64,000 nt of DNA from Blastobasis lacticolella (GCA_905147135.1 LR990060.1:5100001-5164000), one strand, 5' to 3'; counted from the stretch's first letter, positions 8,901 to 20,040 are shown. A program made the numbers and translations. Notes: a model not told the origin generated them from the sequence alone.

Positions 8901-11521
8901 CGTCCGTCTGTCTGTCCGTTTGTCAATACCCTTTTTCTCAGGAACGCGTGGAGGTATCAAGCTAAAATTACTACCAAATACTCAGGTCTGCAATCCCTTG
9001 TACCAGTGAAAAAATATGATTTCTAGGTCAACAAAATCAAAAGATACCTCCGTTTATGCCGCGAGGCATATTTCAACAATGCAAAGGAATCCAAACCTAT
9101 GGGGTACTTCCCGTTGACCTAAAATTATGTCTGGCAAAAAGCAATGCCGTGTATCACAATTAAAGGAAAAAATCCTAAATCCGTAAATTTGTAGTTCCAT
9201 CACAAAAATTTGTCAACCAACTTAAAAGTATAGTTGGATTAACAAATATTTCATACAAATTGTACTGGAGCTAGGTGCATATGTAAGTTTGTAATGTTTG
9301 TATCAAAAGCGCTCTTTTAGCATGCATATTGTTTTGTGTGTTTCTCTCCATACTAAGGTTGTCTGAAAGAGATCACGTTAGTGATAATACCGCCCTTTGT
9401 ACTACCTATCATATATTTTTTATCTGTATTAGTGTTCTTTGGTGTGCAAATAAAGAATTTTTGTATTGTATTGTATTGACAGGCAACTACGAAACCCTGC
9501 ACTGCACGTGGCCCGACACGTGCAGACCTTACTGGTTAATTTGCCTATTTTGTTATCACACTATTTATTACGTTTGTTGTGAGTACAACATGATTGCCAT
9601 TATCACGACCTTTAAATGATAATCACTAAAACTCACTGTGTGCGTGCAACCGTGCTAATTTAAATGTTTAAGTTGTTGTAGTAGATTAAAAATCTTTATA
9701 GTCATGATAGCCAATCATGGTTAATGGTTTGCTAAAATATCCTCATTTGAAATATGCATTCATATACACGCACGTATCTCTTAGTGGTACGCAAAGAGTA
9801 TCGAGTGCCACAAACTACGACGTTTATTGGCGTGACGTCTTACCGACGTACACCTACCTTAAACCTACCCTACACCCCAATATATAGTCTACAGCCACTA
9901 CTCCTACTTTAACCTATAGTAGGAACCATCTTTCTTTTCCTACCTAATAATAATCTTTTCTCTCGTATCACTCTTTCTATCCGTATCTAACTAAAACCAA
10001 TTGCGTAGTTTAAAAGTTCTAAGCGCGCATAGAAACATTGGACAGACGGTGATGTATAGATTATACTGTGTGTCTCGGAATAATATGCAGCCTACGCATA
10101 TAAAGTCTGTTAAGAAGTGTTTGTGTGCAAGAGTAACAAATATCACTTCAAACATAAGATAAGATAACTAAAGGTATAGTATTCTATTAATAACATGTTC
10201 AATTGTTCCAGGGCATCCGAAGATAAAAATGTTCATAACTCAATGTGGTTTGCAGTCTACAGACGAGTCAATAACAGCTGGAGTACCACTCATCGGCATC
10301 CCAATAATGGGTGATCAATTCTACAATTCCGAAAAATATGTAGCTCTTGAAATTGGTCTGAAAATACAATTAGATACACTCACGGAAGAGCAATTGAAAA
10401 CTGCCATTGATACTATTGCAAATAACAAAAGGTAATCAGTATTTTATTGTAAATAATTATACCAATTTACTTCGTAGTACATGTTGCATAAGCAGATACC
10501 TATTACTAGTTGAAAGACCAGTTACAATTCACTCTATGTTCTGATATAGAATGATAAAAGTCTATTCAAGTGAATCTTTAATCTTGAAGTCAAAATTTTT
10601 TAGGGACTCCATACTGAAAATCTATCTATCGAGACTCCAGAAAAGGTTAAATCTGAAGGAAAATCGCTTAGCTCTTTTTTTAATACAGTGGATTTTTTGG
10701 AGTAGATTACCGATCTGGCGTTTTCTTAGAAGGATCGGCCACATAATAAGACCGTCTGATTTTACTTGAATAGTTCAGTTGGAATCGTATTCACACGTCC
10801 GAGAAATTTTAAAGTATTAAAAATTACAGATTTTGTCAATTGTACGTTGTTGTTCAAAACATGACGATTTAGTATTATTAGTTTCCCATTCCATCAGTCA
10901 GCCATCAGTGTTAGTACACCATATATATCACTAGCAACCTGCCTCGGCTTCGCTCGGGTAGTAATCTTATCAAATGATACACCTTAACCTTTCTTACGAA
11001 TCACTCTGTTCATTGGTGAAAAACGCACGAAAATCCGTTCAGTAGTTTTTGGTGTTTATCGCAAACAAACAGACAGATTGAAACAGTCGACTTTATTTTA
11101 CAATATGTGGTGATTCCTGGTGCTAATGCACCAAAGCAAGAACCTACTGTAGTAATTGCAGTACCAGTATACTACTAGTATACTAAAAGTACTGTTATGT
11201 AAGATTATGCTCATATCTCAATTTTGTTCTAGCTTCAAAGAAAATATAGTGAAACTCCGTTCAGTGATGTACGACCAGCCTCAAACACCGTTGCAACGTG
11301 CCGTGTGGTGGACTGAACACGCACTGCGTCATCGCGGGGTGCGCCATCTGCGATCATCCGCACATAATATCTCCTGGGTGGAATACTTCGAAATATATCT
11401 TGTACTGCCTTTGTTACTGGCAACAATAGTGTGTCTAGCAGTAATGGCTTATATAGCATTTGTCGTATTGAGGCATTTGATAGTGATGGTGCTAGTGAAT
11501 GAAAAGCAAAAGTCGTCCTAG
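5901..11521 (+). CDS. UGT-1: UDP-glycosyltransferase (UGT33-like), 4 exons, 521 aa
   Basis: Exons 5901-6734, 8369-8591, 10212-10431 and 11233-11521; all introns GT-AG, phases 0, 1, 2. The protein should move a sugar, probably glucose, from UDP-sugar to small lipophilic acceptors in the ER lumen. Residues 1-23 form a signal peptide ending NDAA; His36 in PSVSHQ is the catalytic base and Glu139 in LLLVEAC sits where UGTs carry the acidic partner. GVIYVSFGSN (290-299), WLPQSDLLRHP (345-355) and the UGT signature FITQCGLQS..DQ (360-388) build the donor site. A hydrophobic anchor spans about 481-505, and the KQKSS end fits a KxKxx ER-retrieval signal. N-glycosylation sequons occur at 71, 192 and 275. 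The length is typical of the family. The ATG used aligns with the second ATG of UGT-2 and UGT-4. Family UGT33 is inferred by resemblance; UGT identity is certain. Confidence 0.95.
6795..7470 (+). mobile_element. 5'-truncated RTE-like retrotransposon in UGT-1 intron 1
   Basis: Encodes, in shifting frames, the C-terminal part of an RTE-like ORF2. Recognisable pieces are VDEFPYLGQ, CQRAMERSILGV, RDRIRN-like LMDRIRNSTLR, KWNWAGHVCRM, RRDRPKKRWIDEL and AFAQQWDESG. It is flanked by a 13-bp target duplication (AATACTTACTACT) at 6782-6794 and 7471-7483. UGT-2 and UGT-3 lack it at the corresponding place in intron 1, and UGT-3 keeps the empty-site sequence. It is dead: frameshifted and missing the polymerase core. 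Confidence 0.92.
7575..7680 (+). repeat. Moth retroelement 3' tail in UGT-1 intron 1
   Basis: GGGTACGTCAAAGG, then TTGCAGATGTCC, GACGGCGGTGGACCG and an A-rich end. The same repeat lies at the equivalent place in UGT-2 (about 15420-15540) and UGT-3 (about 32040-32150), so it was present before the genes duplicated. Confidence 0.7.
8035..8135. repeat. Old MITE-like repeat in intron 1 (UGT-1 copy)
   Basis: Starts near TTAATCGGGAACACGG and contains ACGTCGCGTGTAAGT. It is a degraded relative of the elements at 15935-16015, 32348-32450 and 49553-49666, which keep the inverted ends (CGGGAC and GTCCCG). It is shared by UGT-1, UGT-2 and UGT-3 but not seen in UGT-4. Confidence 0.55.
8800..9480. repeat. 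Dispersed repeats in UGT-1 intron 2
   Basis: About 8860-9180 is a moth repeat with ACGGAACCC, TTGTTGTCCGTCCGTCTGTC and GGGTACTTCCCGTTGACCTA; a relative occurs at 16770-17060 in UGT-2. About 9348-9480 is a LINE 3' tail: GTTGTCTGAAAGAGATCACG, ATACCGCC, GCAAATAAAG, ending in a (TTGTA)n-type simple repeat. The remaining intron to 10211 shows nothing recognisable. Confidence 0.6.
10905..11105. repeat. Lepidopteran dispersed repeat in UGT-1 intron 3
   Basis: ATATATCACTAGCAACCTGCC, TCGGCTTCGCTCGGG and GAAAATCCGTTCAGTAGTTT are hallmarks of a repeat abundant in moth genomes. Shorter, more decayed copies lie at the same position in UGT-2 (about 19035-19195) and UGT-3 (about 35170-35215), so it predates the duplications. 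Confidence 0.6.
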
Positions 11522-11879
11522 ATCTATGAAAAGTTGAGTCTATAGGAGAATCTGTTGTTGTTATTTTCAAGTACGTAATTTGCTGTGATTTTATTTATGA
11601 AGTAATTATTGTTATATTATGTGTAAATATTATTTTTGTTTTAAATTGTTTATATGTTTTTTATTTACCTACCCCAATGAAAGAAACTACCCTGTAATTT
11701 CGACAGACAAAATCATACATTTCATAGTTTTATCTGAACTGACTTATACACGTAATTATTTTAATAACATACAGTGTTAATAACTTTAAAAGCCAGAGAA
11801 GTCTGCCTGGATGGTACGGCCTTATCCTCTGCCAGCGTTGACGCCGGTAATAGATAATAGAAAGCAAGCATTGTTATGC

Positions 11880-12165
11880 TCCTGTAGTTAAGAGATATAT
11901 AGGTGCGAATCTGAGATGTAGTCGCTCACTGTGGGCCATATCAGAAAGCTCACTGTTACCCAAAAGGCAATGGAAAGGGCTAGCCGCAGAGTCTCGTTAC
12001 GCGACAGAATAAAAGATGAGTAGATCCACGAGCGAAAATTGGTAACTGATATAGCCCAAAGAATTGCAAGGATAAATAGCTGTGAGCAGGCTCATAGCTC
12101 GCAGAACAGATTACCGACGGGGCAGTAAAGTTTTTGACTGGCGACTACGTACCTGTCGGAGATAA
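11880..12165 (+). mobile_element. RTE-like relic in UGT-1 3' flank
   Basis: Fragments of an RTE C-terminal frame are readable only across stops and shifts: GTTACCCAAAAGGCAATGG matches the TQRAME stretch, with CGACAGAATAAAAGATGA (RDRIKDE) and TAACTGATATAGCCCAAAG (TDIAQR) after it. The same relic follows UGT-2 (19825-20030), the pseudogene (23380-23640) and UGT-3 (36340-36640), so it inserted before the array expanded. Confidence 0.75.
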
Positions 12166-12324
12166 AGTGTCTGAATCTATTGGAGAGTTCCCTAAATTCC
12201 ATGAGAAGGTATTTGGCGGGATAGTATTAAAGAAATAAATATTCAACAAAAGAGTTTGACGAATGTATGGAGATAATAAAGCAATATTACAATAAAAACA
12301 GTAAACAATAAAATAAGATGATGA

Positions 12325-12510
12325 ATTTAACCATGTAATCATGATCCAATCTGGTCAGATTCCCCTGGTAGCAGGGTCACGGAAGACTGATAGTAGTCGG
12401 TCCACTTTAATTATCTAATCTGTCAAATCCTGGATCATGGTCAAGACGTCCGTCTAGGCCCTCATGCTCGAGAGCACAACCGGGACATTAACGCCAAGAT
12501 GATTATTTGT
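12325..12510 (+). repeat. SINE fragment lacking the tRNA head
   Basis: CATGATCCAATCTGGTCAG, GTAGCAGGGTCACGG, CCTGGATCATGGTCAAG and ACATTAACGCCAAGATGAT follow the order of the full SINE. Confidence 0.8.
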
Positions 12511-12539
12511 AATAGCAAACATAATGTGGGACATTAAGG

Positions 12540-12900
12540 TTTCACCTTGGGTCTCTCGTCAGACCCACCACCACACATGGTCATATCTCGACCGAAGCAA
12601 CGGAGGTGTGCCAGGGGCTCTTTTCATGTGCTCTCACACTCTCCTTTCTTGAGCACGGCCTAGTGACGTGAGGTAGTAAATCAACCCTTCTTCGATCTTC
12701 CATGGATCAGTTAGATAGTATTCTGTGTGTTTCTTCTAGATGATGACTAGTCCGTGATTGAATAATAAATGACACGATCGAAGTAGTTCTAGCCACGCTG
12801 CGAGGTGGTGCGCCGATCGAAGCTCTGTTTTCGCTCCATTTATAAGTCCATACTATTGACGAAATGAGAGTCGTGGTCGCGGGTCGTATACTATGCCGAT
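12540..12900. repeat. Jockey-type fragment and unassigned sequence
   Basis: GTCTCTCGTCAGACCC, CATATCTCGACCGAAGC and AACGGAGGTG at about 12550-12610 match the start of the Jockey-type relic at 20050-20112. The rest, to 12900, is unrecognised. Confidence 0.5.
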
Positions 12901-13570
12901 TCCGATGCAGTATGCACACGGCTTAACAACACATTAGTTGAATACTAACCGATGCTCTTACGGTGAGGGAAAACATTGTGATGAAACCTGCACATTCAGG
13001 TGACTGAATGTGTAAACATGATCTTATCTAGTCAGGTGTCCCTAGTAGCAGGGTCGCGAAGGTCGGATCGCATGAAATTAACTGATCGGCCAAATCCTGA
13101 ATCATGATCAAGGTGGACCCCGGGCCCTTGTGCGCGTGAGCACATCCGGAACACGAACGCCAAGATAATTTTGTTAACAACACAATAGCAACATTTTCTA
13201 ATATCGACTAGATGTCATTTATATCCACCGTGTTCAGTCAGATCAATCTCCGGATTTTACAAGCAACCATACTAGCGACCGCGGTCTAGTGGCAGCGTGC
13301 AATCGAGACCGATAAACAAACTTAAGCAATGCACGTAGAGTTTTAGAGAGAAATGCGGTGCGCAGCCCTGGCGGACTCGTCATGTACAATAATTTTATTA
13401 TTACCTTGGTTCATACTTGCTGTTCTACCCTATAAACCTTCCTCTTGAATCATTCAATTTATTGAAGAAAACCCAACCAATTTGTTGAGTTGATCTAAGC
13501 GTACATATATACGAAAGGACAGACGGCGGGAAGAGACTTTGTTATATATTATGTATACCTAGATATATTA
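12885..13570. repeat. UGT-2 5'-flank block paralogous to 2945-4050, with SINE insertion
   Basis: The same ordered matches as in the UGT-1 flank appear here (GAGACCGATAAACAAA, CCTATAAACCTTCCTCTTGAA, GACGGCGGGAAG). A SINE fragment (12938-13172, +; ACCGATGCTCTTACGGTGAG to CGCCAAGATAAT) is inserted in this copy only. Confidence 0.7.
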
Positions 13571-13704
13571 CATATAATCACTGTATGAAACCCGGAACAG
13601 GCAATAATATCTACACTTCAATTTCTACAAGACCCAAACTCAAACCCGGAAGTGTGTTAGAATTCCGGATTTGTCATCACTAAACTACTCAAAACGAAAT
13701 TTAA

Positions 13705-13833
13705 TTTATTTATTTTTATTTATTTTATTTAACAGTTTATTGTACACAATATAACAAATACAGAAAGTACAGATTAGTTATGACACAACAGGCACTACTT
13801 TTCTCTAAAAGAAATCTCTTCTAGTAAGCCTAC
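13705..13833 (-). mobile_element. Truncated LINE 3' end upstream of UGT-2
   Basis: Read on the minus strand: TGTAGGCTTACTAGAAGAGA, an intervening stretch, TGTACAATAAACTG, then a (TAAA)n-rich tail. The corresponding UGT-3 flank (about 30430-30445) lacks it, so it inserted after UGT-2 and UGT-3 separated. Confidence 0.8.
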
Positions 13834-13904
13834 ATGTTTGGTTATTGTTGTATTTCCGCCTAAAAGCTACATGTTATAATTAACTAAGTTTTGTGTCGAG
13901 AAGC

Positions 13905-14215
13905 CACTGGTAGCCGAGTGGTTAGGGTATCCGATTCGTAAGCGGGCGGTACCCGGTTGGAATCTCACTGCGGCCATGTACCAATGACGCTTTTTTGAGT
14001 TATGTAATAACTTAGAAAGGAGTGTTAAACGAATGTATAGTTAAATGCTAACCGATGCTCTTACGGTGAGTCTTGATGAAACTTGAACATACAGGCGACT
14101 GAATGTAATGTAAATGAATGTAATGTGATCCAATCTGGTCAGGTTTCCCTAGTAGCAGGGTCACAGAGGTCAGACTGCAGTCAGAGAGTACAACCGGGAC
14201 ATTAACTCCAACATT
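13905..14215 (+). repeat. tRNA-derived SINE upstream of UGT-2
   Basis: tRNA-like head (GTAGCCGAGTGGTTAGG box A; degraded box B CCGGTTGGAATCTC), then CATGTACCAATGACGC, ACCGATGCTCTTACGGTGAG and GGACATTAACTCCAA. The UGT-3 flank has the same SINE at 30508-30828, so it predates the duplication. Confidence 0.85.
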
Positions 14216-14352
14216 ATTTTTTGTATAAAAAGTAAAAGATAATAACTGTAATGATTAATTTACTTTATCAGACCGCGTGCCTACCCAGATTAATAATATT
14301 AACATATCATTATTTACCCCGTGTTTTTAATCACCACTTGAGTAAAGAGACA

Positions 14353-14386
14353 TATAAAACGTCTGCCAAGGTGATGCGTCATTTAG
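14353..14386 (+). promoter_or_regulatory. UGT-2 core promoter
   Basis: TATAAAA at 14353-14359 lies 61 bp before the downstream ATG, with initiator-like TCATTTAGT about 26 bp after it. An upstream TTATCAGACC..GTGC element (about 14267-14280) is shared with UGT-3. Confidence 0.7.
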
Positions 14387-14413
14387 TTGTTTAGAATTGT
14401 CATGTCTGTCAAC

Positions 14414-17400
14414 ATGTCTGTGGCATGGAAAATTGTACTTCTGATAGTAGTTTCTGACATTTTTATAGTCAACGATGCGGCTAGGATACTGGCTGTATTT
14501 CCAGTTCCATCAGTCAGCCATCAAGTAGTATTTCGACCTTTAACGCAAGAATTGGCCAAACGAGGACATGAAGTCATAGTTGTTACACCGGATCCCGCCT
14601 TCCCGAAAGGCCGGGCACCCAACAATCTTACAGAAATAGACATACATGATATTTCATACGAAATGTGGCAAAAATTTATTATGCTGGCAGGAGATCAGAA
14701 TACAGAGTACGAGAAGATGAAATTTGCAATGATTTTGGTACAACAAATTTTTGAGGTACAAATCAAAACAAGGGAAATTCAAGAACTACTACGAGATAGT
14801 AGTCAAAAATTCGATTTGTTGTTTGTTGAAGCTTGCGTACCATACGCACTGGCATTCTCCCATGTTTACAGAAACATACCAGTAATCCAAGTTTCGTCAT
14901 TCGCTGGATTAAGTGACAACTACAAAGCATTCGGAGCACCAACGCACCCTCTCCTATATCCAGATGTATTTCATAAGAAAATATATAATTTAAGTTTTTT
15001 GGATAAAGTAAGTGAGTTATATAGTCATTACTCTTTCGAAATGATGTTCGATGGCATATATTCAGATGCAAACGCGCTATTGAAGAAACTATTCGGCCAA
15101 GACACGCCGAGTATTGCAGAGCTATATAATAATGTTGATTTGTTGCTTTTGAATGTTCATTCAATTTGGGACTCTAATAGGCCTGTGCCACCCAATATAA
15201 TATATTTAGGAGGAATGCATCAGAAAACCCAGAAGAATCTGACTGCGGTAAGTTCTAATCAACTGTTTCAAATTAGATCATATTATTTATGACTTCAAAA
15301 TTGTTGCTACTTACTTCTTAAAGTTGCTAACACTGGTATCTCATGAAATTAGTGTTCATATCGATGTGTGATATTCGAATATTACTTATTAACATGGGGT
15401 TCTATAAAGGACATGTCTACGGGTTCCTCAAAGGCCGGCACCGCATTCGATCCGTTTAGGTTGCAAATGTCCTGAACGACGGTGTCCGCTTTCTATCAGG
15501 TGGACCGTCCATCTGTCTGCCTATCTACGAAATAAAAATAGATACCAGTTCTGTGACAATACTGTTTCGGAAAATCACATGTAGGAGGCTGAAATCACAT
15601 TGTTCCTTTTGCTACGGTCCTAGAAATTCTCTCTCGCTACATCCATATTCATCAACATTTTTATACATACTTACTCGTCAGTTTAGGTAACTCTTGACCT
15701 GACTTTTCTTTAAAATTTCTTCGATTTTATCATGAAAGTGTATGCCTCGGTCTTTGCCTTCCAACGCTTTCATTTACTCCTTCTACATACTAATTATCAT
15801 TATCTTTTTCGTTAATATCCCCCTTATTAAAATTTACATGATTAAGAAAAAAGACAAATTATTACAAAAGCCTTATTAGAAAAACGTCTTTTATTGGTTT
15901 CAAAGTAAATTTGCGTTCTTGACACATATTATTATAATCGGGACTACGGTTCCTACAGGAACGTCGGGAAAACAAATCGAAAAGATAAGTCGTCTATAAG
16001 TCCCGATTAACGATGACAGCAAATACATTAAAATATATAAATACAAGATAATAATAAATATATCGAAATAGATATCAGAGAATTGCAGGTCACAAACAAG
16101 ATGTTATATGTCAATATAAAAAAATAACAAAAAGAATATCACTAATTTCAACTCCATTGTCGCCGCTGGACATCGAAAAACGGTCCTTAGTTTTGCGCTA
16201 TTGTTTCAGGAACTGCAAAACTATTTAGACTCATCTAAGAAAGGTGTAATTTACGTGAGCTTTGGCAGTAATATTCGGCCATCACTTTTCCCGCCTGAGA
16301 AAGTGCAAGCGATGATAAATGTGTTTTCCAAGCTACCATACGACGTTCTATGGAAGTGGGACAAAGATGTTTTGCCAGGACAATCGAAAAATATAAAGAC
16401 TTCAAAATGGCTGCCGCAGTCCGATCTTCTTAGTGAGTACTAATCTCAGTAATATATTTAACTAAACAAACTTTTCAAATTTTACATATATTTCCATTAA
16501 CTTGATTTGCCAAATCCTGGATCATGATCACGGCGGACCCCGGGCACACGTGCGCGAGAGTACAACCGATATTAACTCCAACTTCAATGGATATTAAAGT
16601 TGGAGTTAATATCCTCCAAGATGATGATGATTTACATCAACTGTAGGTGTGTTTGGAATTTCTCAGTGTAAAGATTAAGCACCTTGATAATATGTATCTT
16701 CTATATAAAGGTCCATAAACCTTTATTGATAATTAAAATGGTTATAAAAGTAGTTTTAGGGGTTTGGCTGTAAACACTGAACCCTTAAAGGTATACTTTG
16801 TTGTACGTCCGTCTGTCCGTCCGTTGGTCTCCGCATCTGTCAAGACCCTTTTCCTCAAGAACGCATAGAGGTGTCAAACTGAAATTAATACAATCTCCAA
16901 ACAGGTCTCCAATCCCTTGGAGCAATAAAAATATTAGTCAAATAAGTCAACGCTATTATAAGATACGGCCATTTATGATCCGTATATGGTATCAAAACCT
17001 GTACTACCCTCCCTGACAAAGAATCATGTTTGGCAAGAATCAATGCCATGTATCAATTTACAGGTAAAGGAAAAATTCGAAAAGCGTAAAATTGTACAGT
17101 AGCTAGATACATTTGGAAGTTTGTAATGTATTCATTGGCCGTTTGGTATTTGGCAGAGTAGAATAGCGTGAACCCCTTAAACTCGTGGGTGTCGTACAAG
17201 GCGACTTATATTTTCGAGGCAAAAGGTCTAGTCCCCGTAGGCTGGAAAATGGCTAGCAGCGTTTTGTATGGCTAGCAACAAAGACATAAATTTGGATTTT
17301 CTCTGATGTAATAACTCTTAAGTACCTATTATCTGTATAACTGACTTGCAATTTTACAGATTAGACTCTATTGCTAGGTAATTCGCTTATTATTGTATCA

Positions 17401-19612
17401 CACTATTTATTAAGTCTGTTGTGAGTACTAAGTGATTGTCATGGTCATGACTTTTAAATGATAAACACTGAAACTCACAGTGCACAACCGTGTTTAACTC
17501 AAGTGGTCGATTGATAAATGTTTGAATTGATGTAGTAGATTAAAGTATTGTCTACTTATCTTATATAATTGTAAAAGTCTTTCATTAATTAGGTATATTA
17601 CCTAAATTATTTCTTCGACAAAGGAAATACTAGGTCTGAATATTCTAATAAGGTAAATTTCATCATTATCATTAGTACCTATAGAGAGCATAGAAAGAGA
17701 GAGAGATAAAAGAAAACTCCGCCTACCTCTCCAACAAAAATACGTAAAACTATGTATGTCATCATCATCATCATTTCAACCGAAAGACGCCCACTGCTAG
17801 GCATAGGCCTCTCCCAGAGCTCATAGCAAAGGTCGGTTCAGTGCCTTCCGCATCAAGCTGATACCTACGATCTTTACCAAGTCGTCGTCAAACATACATA
17901 CATATATACTCACGTTCGTAACTCTTACCAGTAGTAGACTATCGAGTGCCACACACTATACCTGGTTACCTCTGAAAATAGGCCGCAGGATATAGTGTTG
18001 ATAATAGGTCTACTTCTACTCATTATATACCGTTCGACTCTGTTCCTCTTGCACACATATTATTTTTCATTATACTGTGATTCTCCGAATAAATTGCAGC
18101 CTATGTATAAAAGTCTGTTTAGAAGTTTGTATTTGCAAGAGTGACATTAGACAAGATAATCTATTAATTACATGTTCAATTGTTCCAGGGCATCCAAACA
18201 TAAAAATGTTCATAACTCAATGTGGTCTGCAGTCTACAGACGAGTCAATAACAGCTGGCGTACCACTAATCGGTATCCCAATAATGGCTGATCAATTCTA
18301 CAATGCCGAGAAATATGTAGTTCATGGAATTGGTCTGAAACTACAATTGGATACACTAACAGAACAGCAATTGAAAACTGCCATTGATACTATAGCAAAT
18401 AACAAAAGGTAAGTAATATATATTCCAATTTACTTTGAAGTAAATGTTGAATACCAATTACAATATTTGACCATTGATACTATTGCAAATAACAAAAAGT
18501 AAACAAAATTTTATTGTAAATAGATATACCAATTTACTTCGTAGTACATGTTTCACAAGCAGATACCTATAACTAGTGAAAAGACTAATTACAATTCACT
18601 CTATATTCTGATATAGAATGATAAAAGTCTATTCAAGTGAATCTTTAATCATAAAATCAAAATTTTCTGTCAAATTGAGACTCAATTCCAAAAATCTATC
18701 TATGGTGACTCCAGACAAGGTATAATCTAAAGGGATATCAGTCAACTGTAACTTTTTTCTATTAACTATAGTTGATTTCTTAGAGATTTATTAAGTAAAT
18801 TACCGATATGGCCTTTTCTATAAAGGACCGGCCACATAATAATACAGAAAAGTTCAGTTGAAATCGTATTTACACTTCCGAGAAATTTTAAAGTAATGAA
18901 ATTGCGTTTGTCAAAACTTACAAATTTCGTTAAGTTATAGGTGAGGTTCTTGTAAGTAATTGTTCTTTATATGATAATTTAGTAATATTAGTGCCACATA
19001 TGTAATCATGCCATCAGTCAGCCATCAGTGCTGTTACACCATTTATATCACTAGCCCCAGTTTCGCATCTTAACAAATTTAACACCTAAACCTTTCTGAC
19101 AAATCACTCTATTTATTAGTGAAAACCACATAAAAATCCGTTAAGTACTTTTTGCGATTATCGCGCACAGACAGACAGATAGACACAGATGCGGCGTGGG
19201 ACTTTATACTTTTGTAGTGATTTCTTTCGCACCGCTCCTGCACCAGTTCGTTATTGCAAGAACCTACTGCAGTCATCGCTATACTAGTAGTTCTGTTATG
19301 TAACATATGCTCATATCTCAATTTTGTTCTAGATTCAAAGAAAACATAGTGAAACTCCGTTCAGTGATGCACGACCAGCCTCAAACACCGTTGCAACGTG
19401 CCGTATGGTGGACCGAACACGCACTGCGTCATCGCGGGGTGCGCCACCTGCGATCATCCGCACATAATATCACCTGGATGGAATACTTCGAATTAGATCT
19501 TGTACTGCCTTTGTTACTGGCAACAATAGTGTGTCTAGCAGTAATGGCGTATATAGCATTTGTCGTATTGAGGCATTTGATTGTGATGAATGAGAAGCAA
19601 AAGTCGCTCTAG
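14414..19612 (+). CDS. UGT-2: UDP-glycosyltransferase (UGT33-like), 4 exons, 518 aa
   Basis: Exons 14414-15247, 16210-16432, 18189-18408 and 19333-19612; all introns GT-AG with phases 0, 1, 2. An in-frame ATG 12 bp upstream (14402) would add MSVN; UGT-3 has TTG there and UGT-1 has neither, so the downstream ATG is preferred. Signal peptide, catalytic His36, acidic Glu139, donor signature FITQCGLQS..MADQ, C-terminal anchor and KQKSL tail are all present. Exon 4 is 9 bp shorter than in UGT-1 and UGT-3 (three residues missing between the anchor and the NEKQKSL tail). Against UGT-1 the differences cluster in the N-terminal half, notably residues 212-217. Exon 3 begins GHPNIKM and completes a split Arg codon. 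Intron 3 holds a second copy of the exon-3 end. Predicted role: lumenal ER enzyme conjugating small lipophiles. Confidence 0.95.
15420..16015. repeat. Intron-1 repeats of UGT-2 (retroelement tail and MITE-like element)
   Basis: About 15420-15540 is the retroelement tail (GGGTTCCTCAAAGGCCGGC, CTTTCTATCAGGTGGACCG). About 15935-16015 is a MITE-like element running from TAATCGGGACTACGG to AAGTCCCGATTAA, with ACGTCGGGAAAACAAATCG inside. Both are positional counterparts of elements in UGT-1 and UGT-3. Confidence 0.6.
16500..16625 (+). repeat. SINE fragment in UGT-2 intron 2 with a perfect hairpin tail
   Basis: SINE end phrases CAAATCCTGGATCATGATCA and GGACCCCGGGC are followed by a perfect 17-bp inverted repeat: 16568-16584 (GATATTAACTCC...) against 16597-16613, with a 12-nt loop. 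UGT-3 has the SINE fragment (32930-33035) but not the hairpin. Confidence 0.75.
17135..17900. repeat. Repeat fragments in UGT-2 intron 2
   Basis: 17140-17275 is a moth repeat (GTAGAATAGC, CTCGTGGGTGTCGTACAAGG, GGCTAGCAGCG) also seen at 39325-39450, 33127-33190 and, inverted, at 54170-54260. 17758-17895 is the 3' end of an RTE-like element on the minus strand, starting CATCATCATCATTTCAACCG and including GGCATAGGCCTCTCCC. The sequence between shows nothing recognisable. Confidence 0.6.
18471..18499 (+). pseudogene. Duplicate of the exon-3 3' end inside UGT-2 intron 3
   Basis: CCATTGATACTATTGCAAAT followed by AACAAAAAGTAAAC repeats the final codons of exon 3 (18380-18408) and its splice donor, about 90 bp downstream. 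The intron sequence after it again resembles the beginning of intron 3 of UGT-1. UGT-3 carries the equivalent copy at 34608-34636. Confidence 0.8.
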
Positions 19613-19824
19613 ATCTATGAAAAGTTGAGTCTATAGGAGAATCTGTTGTTGCTATTTTTAAGTACGTAATTTGCTGTGATTTTATTTATGAAGTAATTAT
19701 TGTTATATTATGTGTAAATAATATTTTTGTTTTAAATTGTTTATATGTTTTTATTTAATTACATAAGTGAAAGAAACTATACCCTTTGACTTTGACAGAC
19801 AAAATCATACACATCATAGATATA

Positions 19825-20030
19825 AGAAAGCTCAATGTTATCCAAAGGGCAATAGAGAGGGTGTATCTTCAGTCTCATTAGGCGACAGAATAAAAAATGA
19901 GGAGATCCACAAGCGAAACATGGTAACTGACATAGCCCGAAGGATTGCTAGGCTTTAATGGCAGTGAGCAGGCTCATAGCTCACAGAACAGATTACCGAT
20001 GGGGCAGTAAAGTTTTTTACTGGAAACATA
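19825..20030 (+). mobile_element. RTE-like relic in UGT-2 3' flank
   Basis: Orthologous to the relics after UGT-1 and UGT-3: GTTATCCAAAGGGCAATAGA, GGCGACAGAATAAAAAATGA (GDRIKNEEIHKR) and TGACATAGCCCGAAGGATTG (TDIARRIARL). It ends where a Jockey-like fragment begins. Confidence 0.75.
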
Positions 20031-20040
20031 ATTTGGGACT

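Noticed and set aside
14387..14413. Longer N-terminus for UGT-2 starting at a TTG at 14387
   Set aside because: TTG is not a normal start in insects; ATG at 14402 or 14414 is available and the downstream one aligns across all paralogues.
14763..15164. 133-codon frame on the minus strand opposite UGT-2 exon 1 (similar ones opposite UGT-1, UGT-3 and UGT-4)
   Set aside because: It recurs only because exon 1 is conserved and is a shadow of the UGT frame; no independent support.
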